Assembly: GCF_011761565.1 (NCBI RefSeq) | Contig: NZ_JAASRM010000001.1 | Location: forward strand, 3,224,139 to 3,288,138 | Length of the DNA: 64,000 nucleotides | DNA from: Rhizomicrobium palustre | Lineage (GTDB): Bacteria; Pseudomonadota; Alphaproteobacteria; Micropepsales; Micropepsaceae | Reading direction: 5' to 3' | In this document: positions 47,923-55,937 of the stretch, one piece after another | How positions within the stretch are numbered: the first letter of the stretch is position 1 | How the letters are laid out: each line of letters begins with the position of its first letter | The notes under the pieces: generated by a model | Database searches by the model: none | Seen by the model: the letters and a program-made list of their open reading frames with translations, nothing else | What the model was told of the DNA's origin: nothing | Program-made: the position numbers and the translations under genes

Positions 47923-49818
47923 TTATTGCTTAAACGGCGCAGGATCGGCGGGCGGGCAGACGTCTGACGGCTGTTTGTTGGGCCTGACAACGCGGACGCA
48001 ATCGGGGCCTAGGTCGTTCCAGCTTTCGCTGCCGAAATTGGCGGTGATGCTGCGGCCATCGGCGAATTTTGTCTGCTGTACCGACTGATCCGGCGTCAGC
48101 CAGGCAAAGCCGGTGAGGGCGACGGGCACATCCGTTCCATGGATGCTGCGAAAATCATCTTGCGCGGCCTTGAGCCATGTTCCGACACGGGCGAGTTCGC
48201 GGCGGTCGAGATTCCAGATGGTGGGCGTGCCATAGAGCAGGGCACGGGCAAAGCGTTGGCGTTCCAGCCCGCGCATTTTCATCAAGCCGAATTCCCAGCG
48301 ATCAAGCGCCACCACGCTGTCGTGAAAGGCAGCCTCGAACAAGGGCAGGCGGTCGGCGGCGCCGAACAAGAGGCGCACTTCGTCTGGCGTCGGCGTGTAG
48401 GGGGCGAAATAGATCGCCTGGCGCTCCGGGGGCCAATATCCGCCGAAGCGGTTCGCCTTCGGCTTTTCCCAGATGGCCATGACATGCGCCTGCGCTGTGC
48501 CATGAGAGTAATGGGCGACGGGCGCGCTCCAGGCGGTGACGTTCTCCGATCCCTGCAGCAGATCGAAACGGGAGAGGGCCAAGTCGAGCCGGGCCAAGCG
48601 GTGGGCGCGGTCTTTGGCTTTGGTCATGAGGTGGCCGGGGGTGAAATCGTTGTAGAAATCTCCGAAGGCATCGACATCGATGAAGACTTGGCTGGCACCT
48701 TCGGCGCGGTGATCGCGATAGCGTTCTGCCGGAACGAATGGCGTGCGTTGGGCGATTGCCTCACTGGACATCTCGCAGCCGCGATTGGCAAAGCCGGGAA
48801 CAAGTTTGCCTTGCGCATCGTGCAAGCAGCCTGAGGGATAAAGGTCATCAGGCCATATCGCGGCGGGGCTGTCGGCGGTTTTCGCGGGCTGACCATTCTC
48901 GAAGGCGTCGTAAGGCCCGGCGAGATAGCCCTCGGTATAGGCTTTTTTCAGATAGGCCGGGCCAACGAGATGCTTGTCGCTGTGCGGGTCCTGGTCGTAG
49001 CTGAGGACGATGCGTTCGATACCGAGCTTTTTCAGATCGTCGAGAAAGGCAAGGTCGCGCCCGTCGCCCCAGACATAGGCATGCGGAGCGCCGAACAGCC
49101 GGGGCAGGTTGGTCACGGCCTTATCGGCAAAGGATTTGAACTGGCCATGTTCTTTGAGGAGCCTGCGGTAGAACAGGGCGGGCGCCAGCGGATTGGGTTT
49201 GCCGATATCGACATGCAGATCGATGGTTTCGGCGCCATCGGCGAAATCATGGACCAATTCTGCTTGCAGACCGTCTTTGTTTTGCAGGCACAGTTTCGAT
49301 TGAAAGCCGTCGTCCAGCGCATAGGTGAGGGCATGGGTCTCGCTTATGTGGCTCCAGGCAGGAAAGGAAAGCAGCGTGGTGCCGCCAAGACATCTGCGGC
49401 GATGATAGACGTTTTGCCAGAAGGGATCATTCACCTGATAGGCCATGCCTTCGCCATCTGGGATCGACCATGTGCCCGATGCGACTTGCGGCATGGCCCA
49501 GGACAGAGAGGTGCCGGGTTTGCCCGAAATGATCAGGTGCAGGCCCGTGCCTTCTGCCGAGACATGAAACTCTCGGCCCTCAACATCGCTCCAACGCCAG
49601 CCTTGGCCTTCGGCGGTGACTGTGACGGATTCCGGCGCATGCAGTGGCGGCATAATTTGAAGAGGTGATGGTGCGGTGGCCCGGATCTCTAAGCTCGCTG
49701 GATCTATGGTGTAGGTGTTCGATCCCGCCTGGAGCTGAAGCGGGGCCGCAGGGGCCGGTATCGCGAGGCAGGCCCCGATCAGAACCGCACTTCCAACTCG
49801 CATGGTCACCTGTTTCAC
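47923..49818 (-). CDS. Exported putative glycoside hydrolase
   Basis: A 631-residue secreted protein with a signal peptide (SAVLIGACLAIPAPAA). An N-terminal beta-sandwich-like part (residues 25-230) is followed by what looks like a TIM barrel: LAFLDDLKKLGIERIVLSYD, then FIDVDAFGDFYNDFTPGH with acidic residues suited to catalysis, and a C-terminal beta domain. The layout recalls GH101/GH129-type enzymes, but the similarity is by eye only. The GTG start at 49818 has GAGGAG eight bases upstream. It converges on the papain-like gene, with 16 bases between stops. Confidence 0.65.
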   Translation of the reverse strand: MKQVTMRVGSAVLIGACLAIPAPAAPLQLQAGSNTYTIDPASLEIRATAPSPLQIMPPLHAPESVTVTAEGQGWRWSDVEGREFHVSAEGTGLHLIISGKPGTSLSWAMPQVASGTWSIPDGEGMAYQVNDPFWQNVYHRRRCLGGTTLLSFPAWSHISETHALTYALDDGFQSKLCLQNKDGLQAELVHDFADGAETIDLHVDIGKPNPLAPALFYRRLLKEHGQFKSFADKAVTNLPRLFGAPHAYVWGDGRDLAFLDDLKKLGIERIVLSYDQDPHSDKHLVGPAYLKKAYTEGYLAGPYDAFENGQPAKTADSPAAIWPDDLYPSGCLHDAQGKLVPGFANRGCEMSSEAIAQRTPFVPAERYRDHRAEGASQVFIDVDAFGDFYNDFTPGHLMTKAKDRAHRLARLDLALSRFDLLQGSENVTAWSAPVAHYSHGTAQAHVMAIWEKPKANRFGGYWPPERQAIYFAPYTPTPDEVRLLFGAADRLPLFEAAFHDSVVALDRWEFGLMKMRGLERQRFARALLYGTPTIWNLDRRELARVGTWLKAAQDDFRSIHGTDVPVALTGFAWLTPDQSVQQTKFADGRSITANFGSESWNDLGPDCVRVVRPNKQPSDVCPPADPAPFKQ

Positions 49819-49997
49819 GAGAACTGCTCCTCTGCTGATCGGGCTTAAACTAGCTGTATTTACATCGCGCTTCTCACCAGCTTATCCTCGCACGTAATAG
49901 GTGATGTCGTGACAAGTGCGACCCTGGGTAATGGTTTTGTGCCGGCCTGGACGGTGCAGCTGGACTTGCCGCACATACCCAAAAGCGAGAGCGCCCG

Positions 49998-50252
49998 ATG
50001 TTCGATTTGGCTGATGTGAAGTATGTGCGGCGTATCACGGTCGGGAGTTCCGATCCCGAAAAACGCATGACGGAAGAGGAGGCAGCCCAGGCGATGGCGT
50101 TCCTCAATCGCTGTCTGAGCGAGGGCCAGCTTATCGGCTTGGAGAAATCCTTCTCCGTCTTCAACATCGATGAAGAGCAGGTGGTGGTGCAGGCGGTCAT
50201 CTATCATGTCGGCTTCACCCGCCGTCCGCAGTGGATGCCGGAGGAATCGTAA
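49998..50252 (+). CDS. Small protein of unknown function
   Basis: An 84-residue soluble protein: MFDLADVKYVRRITVGSSDP, an acidic helix KRMTEEEAAQAMAFLNRCL, then LIGLEKSFSVFNIDEEQVVV and a basic C-terminus. Composition and codon use are those of a real gene, and GCGAGAG lies upstream. No domain is recognised. It immediately precedes the truncated 3' fragment of the papain-like gene. Confidence 0.6.
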   Translation: MFDLADVKYVRRITVGSSDPEKRMTEEEAAQAMAFLNRCLSEGQLIGLEKSFSVFNIDEEQVVVQAVIYHVGFTRRPQWMPEES

Positions 50253-50267
50253 AGCTCCAAAAGGGTC

Positions 50268-50351
50268 AGCGCGCCCCCGCCGCCAGTAGATGTCCGCGCT
50301 CTGATTAACGCGATGCCGCCGCGCGTGCCGATGAAGCCGGTGGGGCGGTGA
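50268..50351 (+). pseudogene. Truncated 3' end copy of the papain-like gene
   Basis: Read in frame, this stretch encodes SAPPPPVDVRALINAMPPRV and ends MKPVGR followed by TGA. The intact gene ends SAPPPVDVRALITAMPARIP...MQPVGR. The match starts abruptly at 50268 and continues to the stop codon, so this is the remaining tail of a second copy. It overlaps antisense the 3' end of the nuclease-fold gene on the other strand. Confidence 0.75.
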
Positions 50352-50949
50352 GGACATACCGCCCCTCGCGGTCCATCGCACCTATCATCATCGCTAGGCT
50401 TTCCATCAACGCGGCGGTGTCGCGTTTGCGGGGGTGGCGGTTCAAAACGCCTAAGCGGTTTGTGCGCGTGATGGTGGTGTGGCCGATGTGCAGGTGATGG
50501 CGCCAGAGTTCTTTTCGCACGCGCGGGGAGCGCCATTTGAGGGCGCGGATGATGGCGTCCGATGTCGCCCAATCGAGCGCACCCATCGCATAGAGGTCAC
50601 CGAGGGCGCGGATCAGTTTGGCGGTTTCAAGCTGGGCAGGGCGGTAGCTGCTGGCATTGCATTTGGTCTCGGTTATCAAGACCCGCCAGCCGATCAGGCC
50701 GCGGCGGATGAAGAGCCCGTCTATGCCATGTCCGCCCGCATCGATTTTGGAGGGGAGCTGGCGCCAGCCTTGCTGGGTGAGGATCGCCGCCGTCAGAAGC
50801 TCGCCGAAATCGCCTTTGACTTGGCCATGCCCCAGGAAGCGCACCCGCGCCTCGGTCCAGCGGGCAGGGGGCGATAGCGCGATGCGGGCCCAGAAAAGGA
50901 CCAGCGCGGCGGTAGCGCCCAAAAACGCTGCAAAAACAACTGCCCACAT
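50305..50949 (-). CDS. Membrane-anchored nuclease-fold (NERD-like) protein
   Basis: A 214-residue protein with one N-terminal helix (VVFAAFLGATAALVLFWARI). A restriction-endonuclease-like core follows: GDFGELLTAAILTQQGW (Glu), GGHGIDGLFIRR (Asp) and VLITETKCNA (ExK). These fit the PD-(D/E)xK pattern of NERD and related nucleases. The C-terminal half is basic (RALKWRSPRVRKELWRHHLH). It diverges from vapBC. Its last 15 codons lie over the truncated copy on the other strand, so its present C-terminus may be the result of a rearrangement. Target unknown. Confidence 0.7.
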   Translation of the reverse strand: MWAVVFAAFLGATAALVLFWARIALSPPARWTEARVRFLGHGQVKGDFGELLTAAILTQQGWRQLPSKIDAGGHGIDGLFIRRGLIGWRVLITETKCNASSYRPAQLETAKLIRALGDLYAMGALDWATSDAIIRALKWRSPRVRKELWRHHLHIGHTTITRTNRLGVLNRHPRKRDTAALMESLAMMIGAMDREGRYVLTAPPASSARAAASR

Positions 50950-50971
50950 ACTGCCCCCGGCTCAGGTGAGG

Positions 50972-50993
50972 GTGTATATACATGTATTTACAC
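50972..50993. promoter_or_regulatory. Near-perfect palindrome before vapBC
   Basis: A 22-base palindrome with only one mismatched symmetric pair: GTGTATATACA followed by TGTATTTACAC. It sits 46 bases upstream of the antitoxin start and 22 bases from the divergent nuclease-fold gene. VapB-type antitoxins usually autoregulate through such sites, so it is the likely operator. Confidence 0.7.
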
Positions 50994-51039
50994 CGCCACC
51001 CAGAAGGACTAGTATGACGGGAAATCGGTGAGGTCCGCC

Positions 51040-51303
51040 ATGGACAAGAACGATACAAGCAACAGGCTCGTTAGCCGCGTCTTCAAATCCGGCAACAGCC
51101 AAGCGGTACGTATCCCGGCTGAGCTGGCTTTCGCGAGCAACGACATGGAAGTGACCGTCACCCGCCGTGGTGACGAACTCGTCATTGCGCCGAGGCGGCC
51201 AAGCGTCGAAGAAATGTTCGCCAAGCTGCGGGCTTTACCCGAGGACTCAAAGTTCGGGCCGATCGAGCGGACTCTAACGCGCGAAACCGAATGGGATCGC
51301 TAG
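51040..51303 (+). CDS. vapB: VapB-type antitoxin (AbrB/SpoVT fold)
   Basis: An 87-residue antitoxin. The N-terminal swapped-hairpin DNA-binding domain is clear (RVFKSGNSQAVRIPAELAF, then EVTVTRRGDELVIAPRR) and a C-terminal tail (EEMFAKLRALPEDSKFG) would embrace the toxin. The ATG at 51040 follows GTGAGG; an earlier GTG at 51028 is possible. One base separates it from the toxin gene. Confidence 0.88.
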   Translation: MDKNDTSNRLVSRVFKSGNSQAVRIPAELAFASNDMEVTVTRRGDELVIAPRRPSVEEMFAKLRALPEDSKFGPIERTLTRETEWDR

Positions 51304-51304
51304 G

Positions 51305-51697
51305 GTGGCGTATCTGCTCGATACCAACGTTCTCATCGATATCGGCGATATGAATGAACCGGTAGCGGCGCGATTTGCCCGGCATGCGGGGCAATCGTGC
51401 ACGTCGGTTCTCAATCTTGTCGAAATGGAACGCGGCGTGGCGCTGCTGAAGGCTGGAAGCGAAAAGCGGCGCGCGCGGCTGGCGGCGATTTTGGAGATTC
51501 TCCCCGTGCGGACATTCGACCGCCGAGCGGCGGCGGTGTATGGCACGATTATCGCCGAGCTGGGCCTGAACCGGGCTCGCGATTTCGACCGTATGATCGC
51601 GGCCCATGCCATAGCGCTGGAGGCCGTGCTGGTGACGGCCAATACCGAGGATTTCCGTGACATTCCCGGCCTGAAATTCGACAACTGGGCTATCTGA
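51305..51697 (+). CDS. vapC: VapC-type PIN-domain toxin
   Basis: A 130-residue PIN-domain ribonuclease. The acidic residues of the active site are in YLLDTNVLIDIG (Asp), NLVEMERGV (Glu), RARDFDRMIAAHA (Asp) and TANTEDFRDI (Asp). The GTG start overlaps the preceding ribosome site region. Paired with the antitoxin upstream; its RNA target is unknown. Confidence 0.9.
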   Translation: MAYLLDTNVLIDIGDMNEPVAARFARHAGQSCTSVLNLVEMERGVALLKAGSEKRRARLAAILEILPVRTFDRRAAAVYGTIIAELGLNRARDFDRMIAAHAIALEAVLVTANTEDFRDIPGLKFDNWAI

Positions 51698-51800
51698 CAG
51701 CCTGTCCAATTCGCCATTTGCCCCGGGAGCCTTCGCCCCTTATGAAAGGGCGCCCCAAGGGGCTCCGCTTCGTCCCTGACTTATCCCCAGGATATCCACA

Positions 51801-53120
51801 ATGCGCCTTTCCCGCTTTTTCCTGCCCGTTTTGAAAGAAACGCCCTCTGAGGCGCAGATCGTCTCCCACCGGCTGATGCTGCGTGGCGGGCTGATCAAGC
51901 AGGAGGCCGCCGGCATCTACGCCTGGCTGCCGTTGGGCTTCAAAGTGCTGCAGAAGGTCGAGCAGATCGTGCGCGAGGAAATGGATCGCGCCGGGGCCGT
52001 CGAAATCCTGATGCCGACGCTGCAATCCTCCGATTTGTGGCGCGAGAGCGGGCGCTATGACGCCTATGGTCCGGAAATGCTGCGCATCACTGATCGGCAC
52101 GAACGTGAATTGCTTTACGGGCCCACCAACGAAGAAATGGTGACGGATATCTTCCGCGCCTATGTGAAGAGCTATAAGGCGCTGCCGCTGAATCTCTATC
52201 ACACCCAGTGGAAATTCCGCGACGAAGTCCGCCCGCGTTTCGGCGTGATGCGCGGCCGCGAATTTTTGATGAAGGACGCCTATAGCTTCGACATCGATAA
52301 GGCTGCCGCCCGCCGCGCCTATAACCGCATGTATGTCGCGTATTTGCGCGCCTTCGCCCGCATGGGGCTGACCGCCATTCCGATGCGCGCCGACACCGGC
52401 CCGATTGGCGGCGACTTGAGCCACGAATTCCATGTTCTGGCCGAGACCGGCGAAAGCCAGGTCTTCCTCGACAAGAACCTGCTCGATATGCCGATCCCGC
52501 CCGCCGATACCGATTTCGATGGCGATCTCGAACCCATCGTGCAGGCGCGTTCGGCGATGTATGCCGCCACCAGCGATGTGCATGATCAGGCCCGCTTTGA
52601 AGCCGAAGTGCCGGAAGAGCGCCGCATGTCGACCCGCGGTATCGAAGTCGGCCAGATCTTCTATTTCGGCACCAAATATTCTGCGCCGATGAAGGCCAAT
52701 GTCACCGGGCCAGACGGCAAGGATGTGCCGGTGGAAATGGGCTCTTACGGCATCGGCGTGTCGCGTCTTCTCGGCGCGATCATCGAAGCCAGTCACGACG
52801 ATAAGGGCATCATCTGGCCCGAACCCGTCGCGCCCTTCGATATCGCCGTCATCAACCTCAAAAAGGGCGATGCCAAGACCGATGCGGCTTGCGAAGAGCT
52901 TTACGCGAAGCTCAAGGCGCAGGGCAAAGACGTGCTCTATGACGATCGCGACGAGCGCCCCGGTGCGAAATTCGCCACCGCCGAACTGGTTGGTATTCCG
53001 TGGCAGGTGGTGGTCGGCCCGCGTGGCTTGGAAAAGGGCGTGATCGAGGTCAAGGAACGCGCCAGCGGCAAGACGGAAGAACTCTCCGCCGAGGCCGTGC
53101 TGAACCGGTTTGCGAAATAA
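51801..53120 (+). CDS. proS: Prolyl-tRNA synthetase, short type
   Basis: A 439-residue class II synthetase that charges tRNA-Pro. Motif 2 ([20 protein letters not shown]) and motif 3 ([16 protein letters not shown]) are intact, with a C-terminal anticodon-binding domain. The editing insertion of the enteric enzyme (about 570 residues) is missing, as in other alphaproteobacteria, so removal of Ala-tRNA-Pro must rely on a separate protein not in this window. The start follows CCAGGATATCC, a weak ribosome site. Confidence 0.96.
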   Translation: MRLSRFFLPVLKETPSEAQIVSHRLMLRGGLIKQEAAGIYAWLPLGFKVLQKVEQIVREEMDRAGAVEILMPTLQSSDLWRESGRYDAYGPEMLRITDRHERELLYGPTNEEMVTDIFRAYVKSYKALPLNLYHTQWKFRDEVRPRFGVMRGREFLMKDAYSFDIDKAAARRAYNRMYVAYLRAFARMGLTAIPMRADTGPIGGDLSHEFHVLAETGESQVFLDKNLLDMPIPPADTDFDGDLEPIVQARSAMYAATSDVHDQARFEAEVPEERRMSTRGIEVGQIFYFGTKYSAPMKANVTGPDGKDVPVEMGSYGIGVSRLLGAIIEASHDDKGIIWPEPVAPFDIAVINLKKGDAKTDAACEELYAKLKAQGKDVLYDDRDERPGAKFATAELVGIPWQVVVGPRGLEKGVIEVKERASGKTEELSAEAVLNRFAK

Positions 53121-53123
53121 GCC

Positions 53124-54383
53124 ATGAAACAAACCCGCCCTTTTGCGCCGTTCGAATGGATGCTGGCGCTGCGCTATTTGCGGGCCAAACGGGCGGAGAG
53201 TTTCATCTCCATCATCTCGGTGATCTCGCTGGTCGGCATCGCCTTGGGTGTCGCCACCCTGATCATCGTGATGGCGGTGATGAACGGTTTTCGCCATGAC
53301 CTGATGAACCGCATCCTCGGCATCAACGGCCATGTCATGGTGCAGATGCAGGATGGCTCGGGCATCGCCGATTACGACGCCATCGCCAAGCGCATCTCTG
53401 CCATCAAAGGCGTGGAGCATGTCTCGCCGCTGGTGCAAGGCTTTGCCGCCGTGGATGCCAATGGCGTGGCGACAGGGGTGCAAATCCGCGGGCTTCGCAA
53501 AGCCGATCTGCAAGCCCTCAGCATGGTGTCGAAGTCTCTGTCACCCGTGGCGATGCAGAATTACGGCGACGACACGGTTCTTATAGGCGTGCGACTGGCG
53601 CAAAATCTGGGACTGGCGCCGGGGCTCGATCTGAAGCTGATGGGGCTGAAAGGCGATGTCACGCCCTTCGGCACCACGCCGCGGGTCAAAGCTTATACCG
53701 TGGCAGGACTCTTCAATATCGGCATGAGCGAATACGACCGCACCATCGTCTTCATGCCGCTGGATCAGGCGCAGCTCTTCTTCAATCTCGGCGATTCCGT
53801 GCCTTCGCTGGAAGCGATGGTCAGTGATCCCGATCATGTGCAGGACCTCGTGCCTGCGATCCAGAATGCGGCGGGGCCGGGGATGCGGGTCTTGACCTGG
53901 CGCGATACGCAATCGACCTTTTTCGAAGCGGTGGAGACCGAGCGGGTGGTGATGTTCCTCATCCTTACCCTGATCATTGTGGTCGCCGCGCTGAATATCG
54001 TCTCCGGCCTTTATATGCTGGTGAAGGATAAATCGCCGGATATCGCCATCCTGCGGACCATGGGCGCGAGCCGGGGTTCGGTGATGCGCGTGTTCCTGAT
54101 TGCGGGCATGAGCATTGGCGTGGTGGGGACCTTCGCGGGCTTTCTTCTGGGCGTCGCCTTCTGCGCCAACATCGAAACCATCCGCATCATTCTGATGAAA
54201 GTCACCGGCGCGAATTTGTTCAGCCCGGAAGTCTATTTCCTCTCGCATATGCCCGCGGAGATGGATTTTGGCGAGGTGATGTCGGTGGTGATCATGGCGT
54301 TGTCGTTGAGCTTCCTGGCGACGCTCTATCCGGCTTGGCGGGCCGCGCGTTTGGATCCGGTGGAGGCGCTGCGTTATGAGTGA
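53124..54383 (+). CDS. lolC: Lipoprotein-releasing system permease
   Basis: A 419-residue inner-membrane protein of the Lol system that extracts lipoproteins for delivery to the outer membrane. It opens with [20 protein letters not shown], has one N-terminal helix ([19 protein letters not shown]), a periplasmic domain of about 220 residues, and three C-terminal helices ending [13 protein letters not shown]. Only one permease gene is present, as in alphaproteobacteria where a single LolC/E-type subunit forms a homodimer (family knowledge). It overlaps lolD by eight bases. Confidence 0.93.
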   Translation: MKQTRPFAPFEWMLALRYLRAKRAESFISIISVISLVGIALGVATLIIVMAVMNGFRHDLMNRILGINGHVMVQMQDGSGIADYDAIAKRISAIKGVEHVSPLVQGFAAVDANGVATGVQIRGLRKADLQALSMVSKSLSPVAMQNYGDDTVLIGVRLAQNLGLAPGLDLKLMGLKGDVTPFGTTPRVKAYTVAGLFNIGMSEYDRTIVFMPLDQAQLFFNLGDSVPSLEAMVSDPDHVQDLVPAIQNAAGPGMRVLTWRDTQSTFFEAVETERVVMFLILTLIIVVAALNIVSGLYMLVKDKSPDIAILRTMGASRGSVMRVFLIAGMSIGVVGTFAGFLLGVAFCANIETIRIILMKVTGANLFSPEVYFLSHMPAEMDFGEVMSVVIMALSLSFLATLYPAWRAARLDPVEALRYE

Positions 54384-55077
54384 GACCGCACTGGAACTCG
54401 TCAATATCGTCCGAATCTTCCGCGAAGGCGTAGGCGAACTCGAAATTTTCCGCGATGCCAATGCGGTGCTGGTGCCCGGCGAAATCGTGGCGCTGGTCGG
54501 CCCTTCAGGCGCTGGCAAATCCTCGCTTCTGCATATCGCGGGGCTGCTCGAAGCGCCGACCTCGGGCGAGATCGTGATCTGCGGCGTGCCCGTTTCCGGG
54601 CTTTCCGAGCGCGAACGCACCGCCATCCGGCGCGAGACCATCGGCTTTGTCTATCAGGCGCATCATCTGCTGCCGGAATTTTCCGCGTTGGAAAATGTGG
54701 TGCTGCCGCAGATGATCGCGGGCGTATCGCGCAAAGACGCGGCGGTGGAAGCCGAACGCCTTCTCACGCTGATGGGGCTGGAAGGCCGTCTCACGCATCG
54801 CCCGGCGCAGCTTTCCGGCGGTGAGCAGCAGCGCGTGGCCATTGCCCGCGCGCTCGCGAACAAGCCGCGTATCCTTTTGGCCGATGAGCCGACGGGCAAT
54901 CTCGATCCGAAAACGTCCGCGGGCGTGTTTGAAACCCTGGTGCAGGTGGTGCGAGCGGAAGGCGTCGCGGCGCTGATCGCCACGCATAATCTGCAGCTCG
55001 CCGCCAAGATGGACCGCGCTTTGGTGCTGCATGAAGGCCAGCTGCACGATGCGGGCAAGCTAGGGGCGCAGGCGTAA
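54376..55077 (+). CDS. lolD: Lipoprotein-releasing system ATPase
   Basis: A 233-residue ABC ATPase. Walker [13 protein letters not shown]-loop in [10 protein letters not shown], signature [15 protein letters not shown], Walker [13 protein letters not shown] and switch His in ATHN are all present. It works with the LolC-type permease upstream. Confidence 0.95.
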   Translation: MSETALELVNIVRIFREGVGELEIFRDANAVLVPGEIVALVGPSGAGKSSLLHIAGLLEAPTSGEIVICGVPVSGLSERERTAIRRETIGFVYQAHHLLPEFSALENVVLPQMIAGVSRKDAAVEAERLLTLMGLEGRLTHRPAQLSGGEQQRVAIARALANKPRILLADEPTGNLDPKTSAGVFETLVQVVRAEGVAALIATHNLQLAAKMDRALVLHEGQLHDAGKLGAQA

Positions 55078-55090
55078 GCATCTCCACTGT

Positions 55091-55151
55091 CGTCATGGCC
55101 GCCCTCCGAGGCGGCCATCCATGGATGGCCGGGTCAAGCCCGGCCATGACG
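55091..55151. repeat. Intergenic palindromic repeat
   Basis: Bounded by CGTCATGGCC and its inverted copy GGCCATGACG. Inside are a hairpin GGCCGCC...GGCGGCC and a strong one, ATGGCCGGG-TCAAG-CCCGGCCAT. It is the same general class as 42566-42712 but a different sequence. It lies between convergent lolD and racemase genes and may also terminate both. Confidence 0.6.
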
Positions 55152-55158
55152 GGTAGGG

Positions 55159-55848
55159 TTACGCCGCCATGGCCCAATTGACCGCGTAGAGGCAGTGCAG
55201 GTCGATGGAGGAGAGCTGCGGGATTGGGGTCTCAGGCAACAGCACCGGCAATTCAGTGCAGCCCAGGATCACGGCTTCCGCGCCTTGCGCTTGCAGCTCT
55301 GCGATGATGCTGAGGAAGCGGGCGCGGTCTTCATCCAGATACACATTCGCGCACATGCGGCTGAAGATGGCGGTGTCGATATATTGGCAATCCGCATCGT
55401 TCGGGATGAGGATTTCCGCGCCGCTCTTCTCAGCAATACGGCCGCGATAGAAGGTTTCCTGCATGGTGTGGCGCGCGCCGAGCAGGGCGACTTTCTTGTA
55501 GCCCTTGGCCTTGATGTCGGCGGCGAGCGCATCGCCCAGATGCAGCACCGGCACTTCGACCGCACCCTGCACCTGGTCATACATGCGATGGATGAGGTTG
55601 GAGCACATCACCACGGCATCGGCGCCAGCGGCCTGAAGCTTGCCGGCAGCGGTGGAGAGAATGTTCGCCGCATCGTCCCAGCGCCCGGAATGCATGGCGC
55701 CTTCGAGCTCGGAAAACTGCACATTGTAGATCACCATCTGGCAGCAATTGAGCCCGCCGAGGCGCCGCGCCACTTCTTCATTGAGAACGCGGTAATATTC
55801 GATGGTGGAGGTCCAGCTGGTGCCGCCGATCAGGCCGATGGTTTTCAT
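55159..55848 (-). CDS. Aspartate/glutamate racemase-family protein
   Basis: A 229-residue enzyme of the two-cysteine, cofactor-free racemase family. It starts MKTIGLIGGTSWTSTIEYYR. The two catalytic cysteines are in VVMCSNLIHRM and VILGCTELPVLL, and a QETFYRGRI segment is typical of the YgeA-like branch. The start at 55848 is preferred over 55899, which would cover the divergent promoter. It diverges from a MocR-type regulator, suggesting amino-acid-dependent control. The amino acid is not predictable. Confidence 0.86.
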   Translation of the reverse strand: MKTIGLIGGTSWTSTIEYYRVLNEEVARRLGGLNCCQMVIYNVQFSELEGAMHSGRWDDAANILSTAAGKLQAAGADAVVMCSNLIHRMYDQVQGAVEVPVLHLGDALAADIKAKGYKKVALLGARHTMQETFYRGRIAEKSGAEILIPNDADCQYIDTAIFSRMCANVYLDEDRARFLSIIAELQAQGAEAVILGCTELPVLLPETPIPQLSSIDLHCLYAVNWAMAA

Positions 55849-55902
55849 GGCAAATCCGGGTGTTTCGCGCGGGGAACTTGTCGCGCCATACGCCCTCATG
55901 CA

Positions 55903-55927
55903 ATTGTTCTATTGCAAACCGAACAAT
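55903..55927. promoter_or_regulatory. Candidate MocR/GntR operator
   Basis: ATTGTTC (55903-55909) and its perfect inverted copy GAACAAT (55921-55927), 11 bases apart, lie in the divergent racemase/MocR promoter region just before the regulator start. Confidence 0.5.
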
Positions 55928-55937
55928 GCCGGATTGT

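Noticed and set aside
46230-47990. A 586-codon minus-strand frame opposite the papain-like gene
   Set aside because: The plus-strand frame has a signal peptide, ribosome site and a degraded paralogue in the same frame; the minus frame has neither and is Arg/His/Ile-rich.
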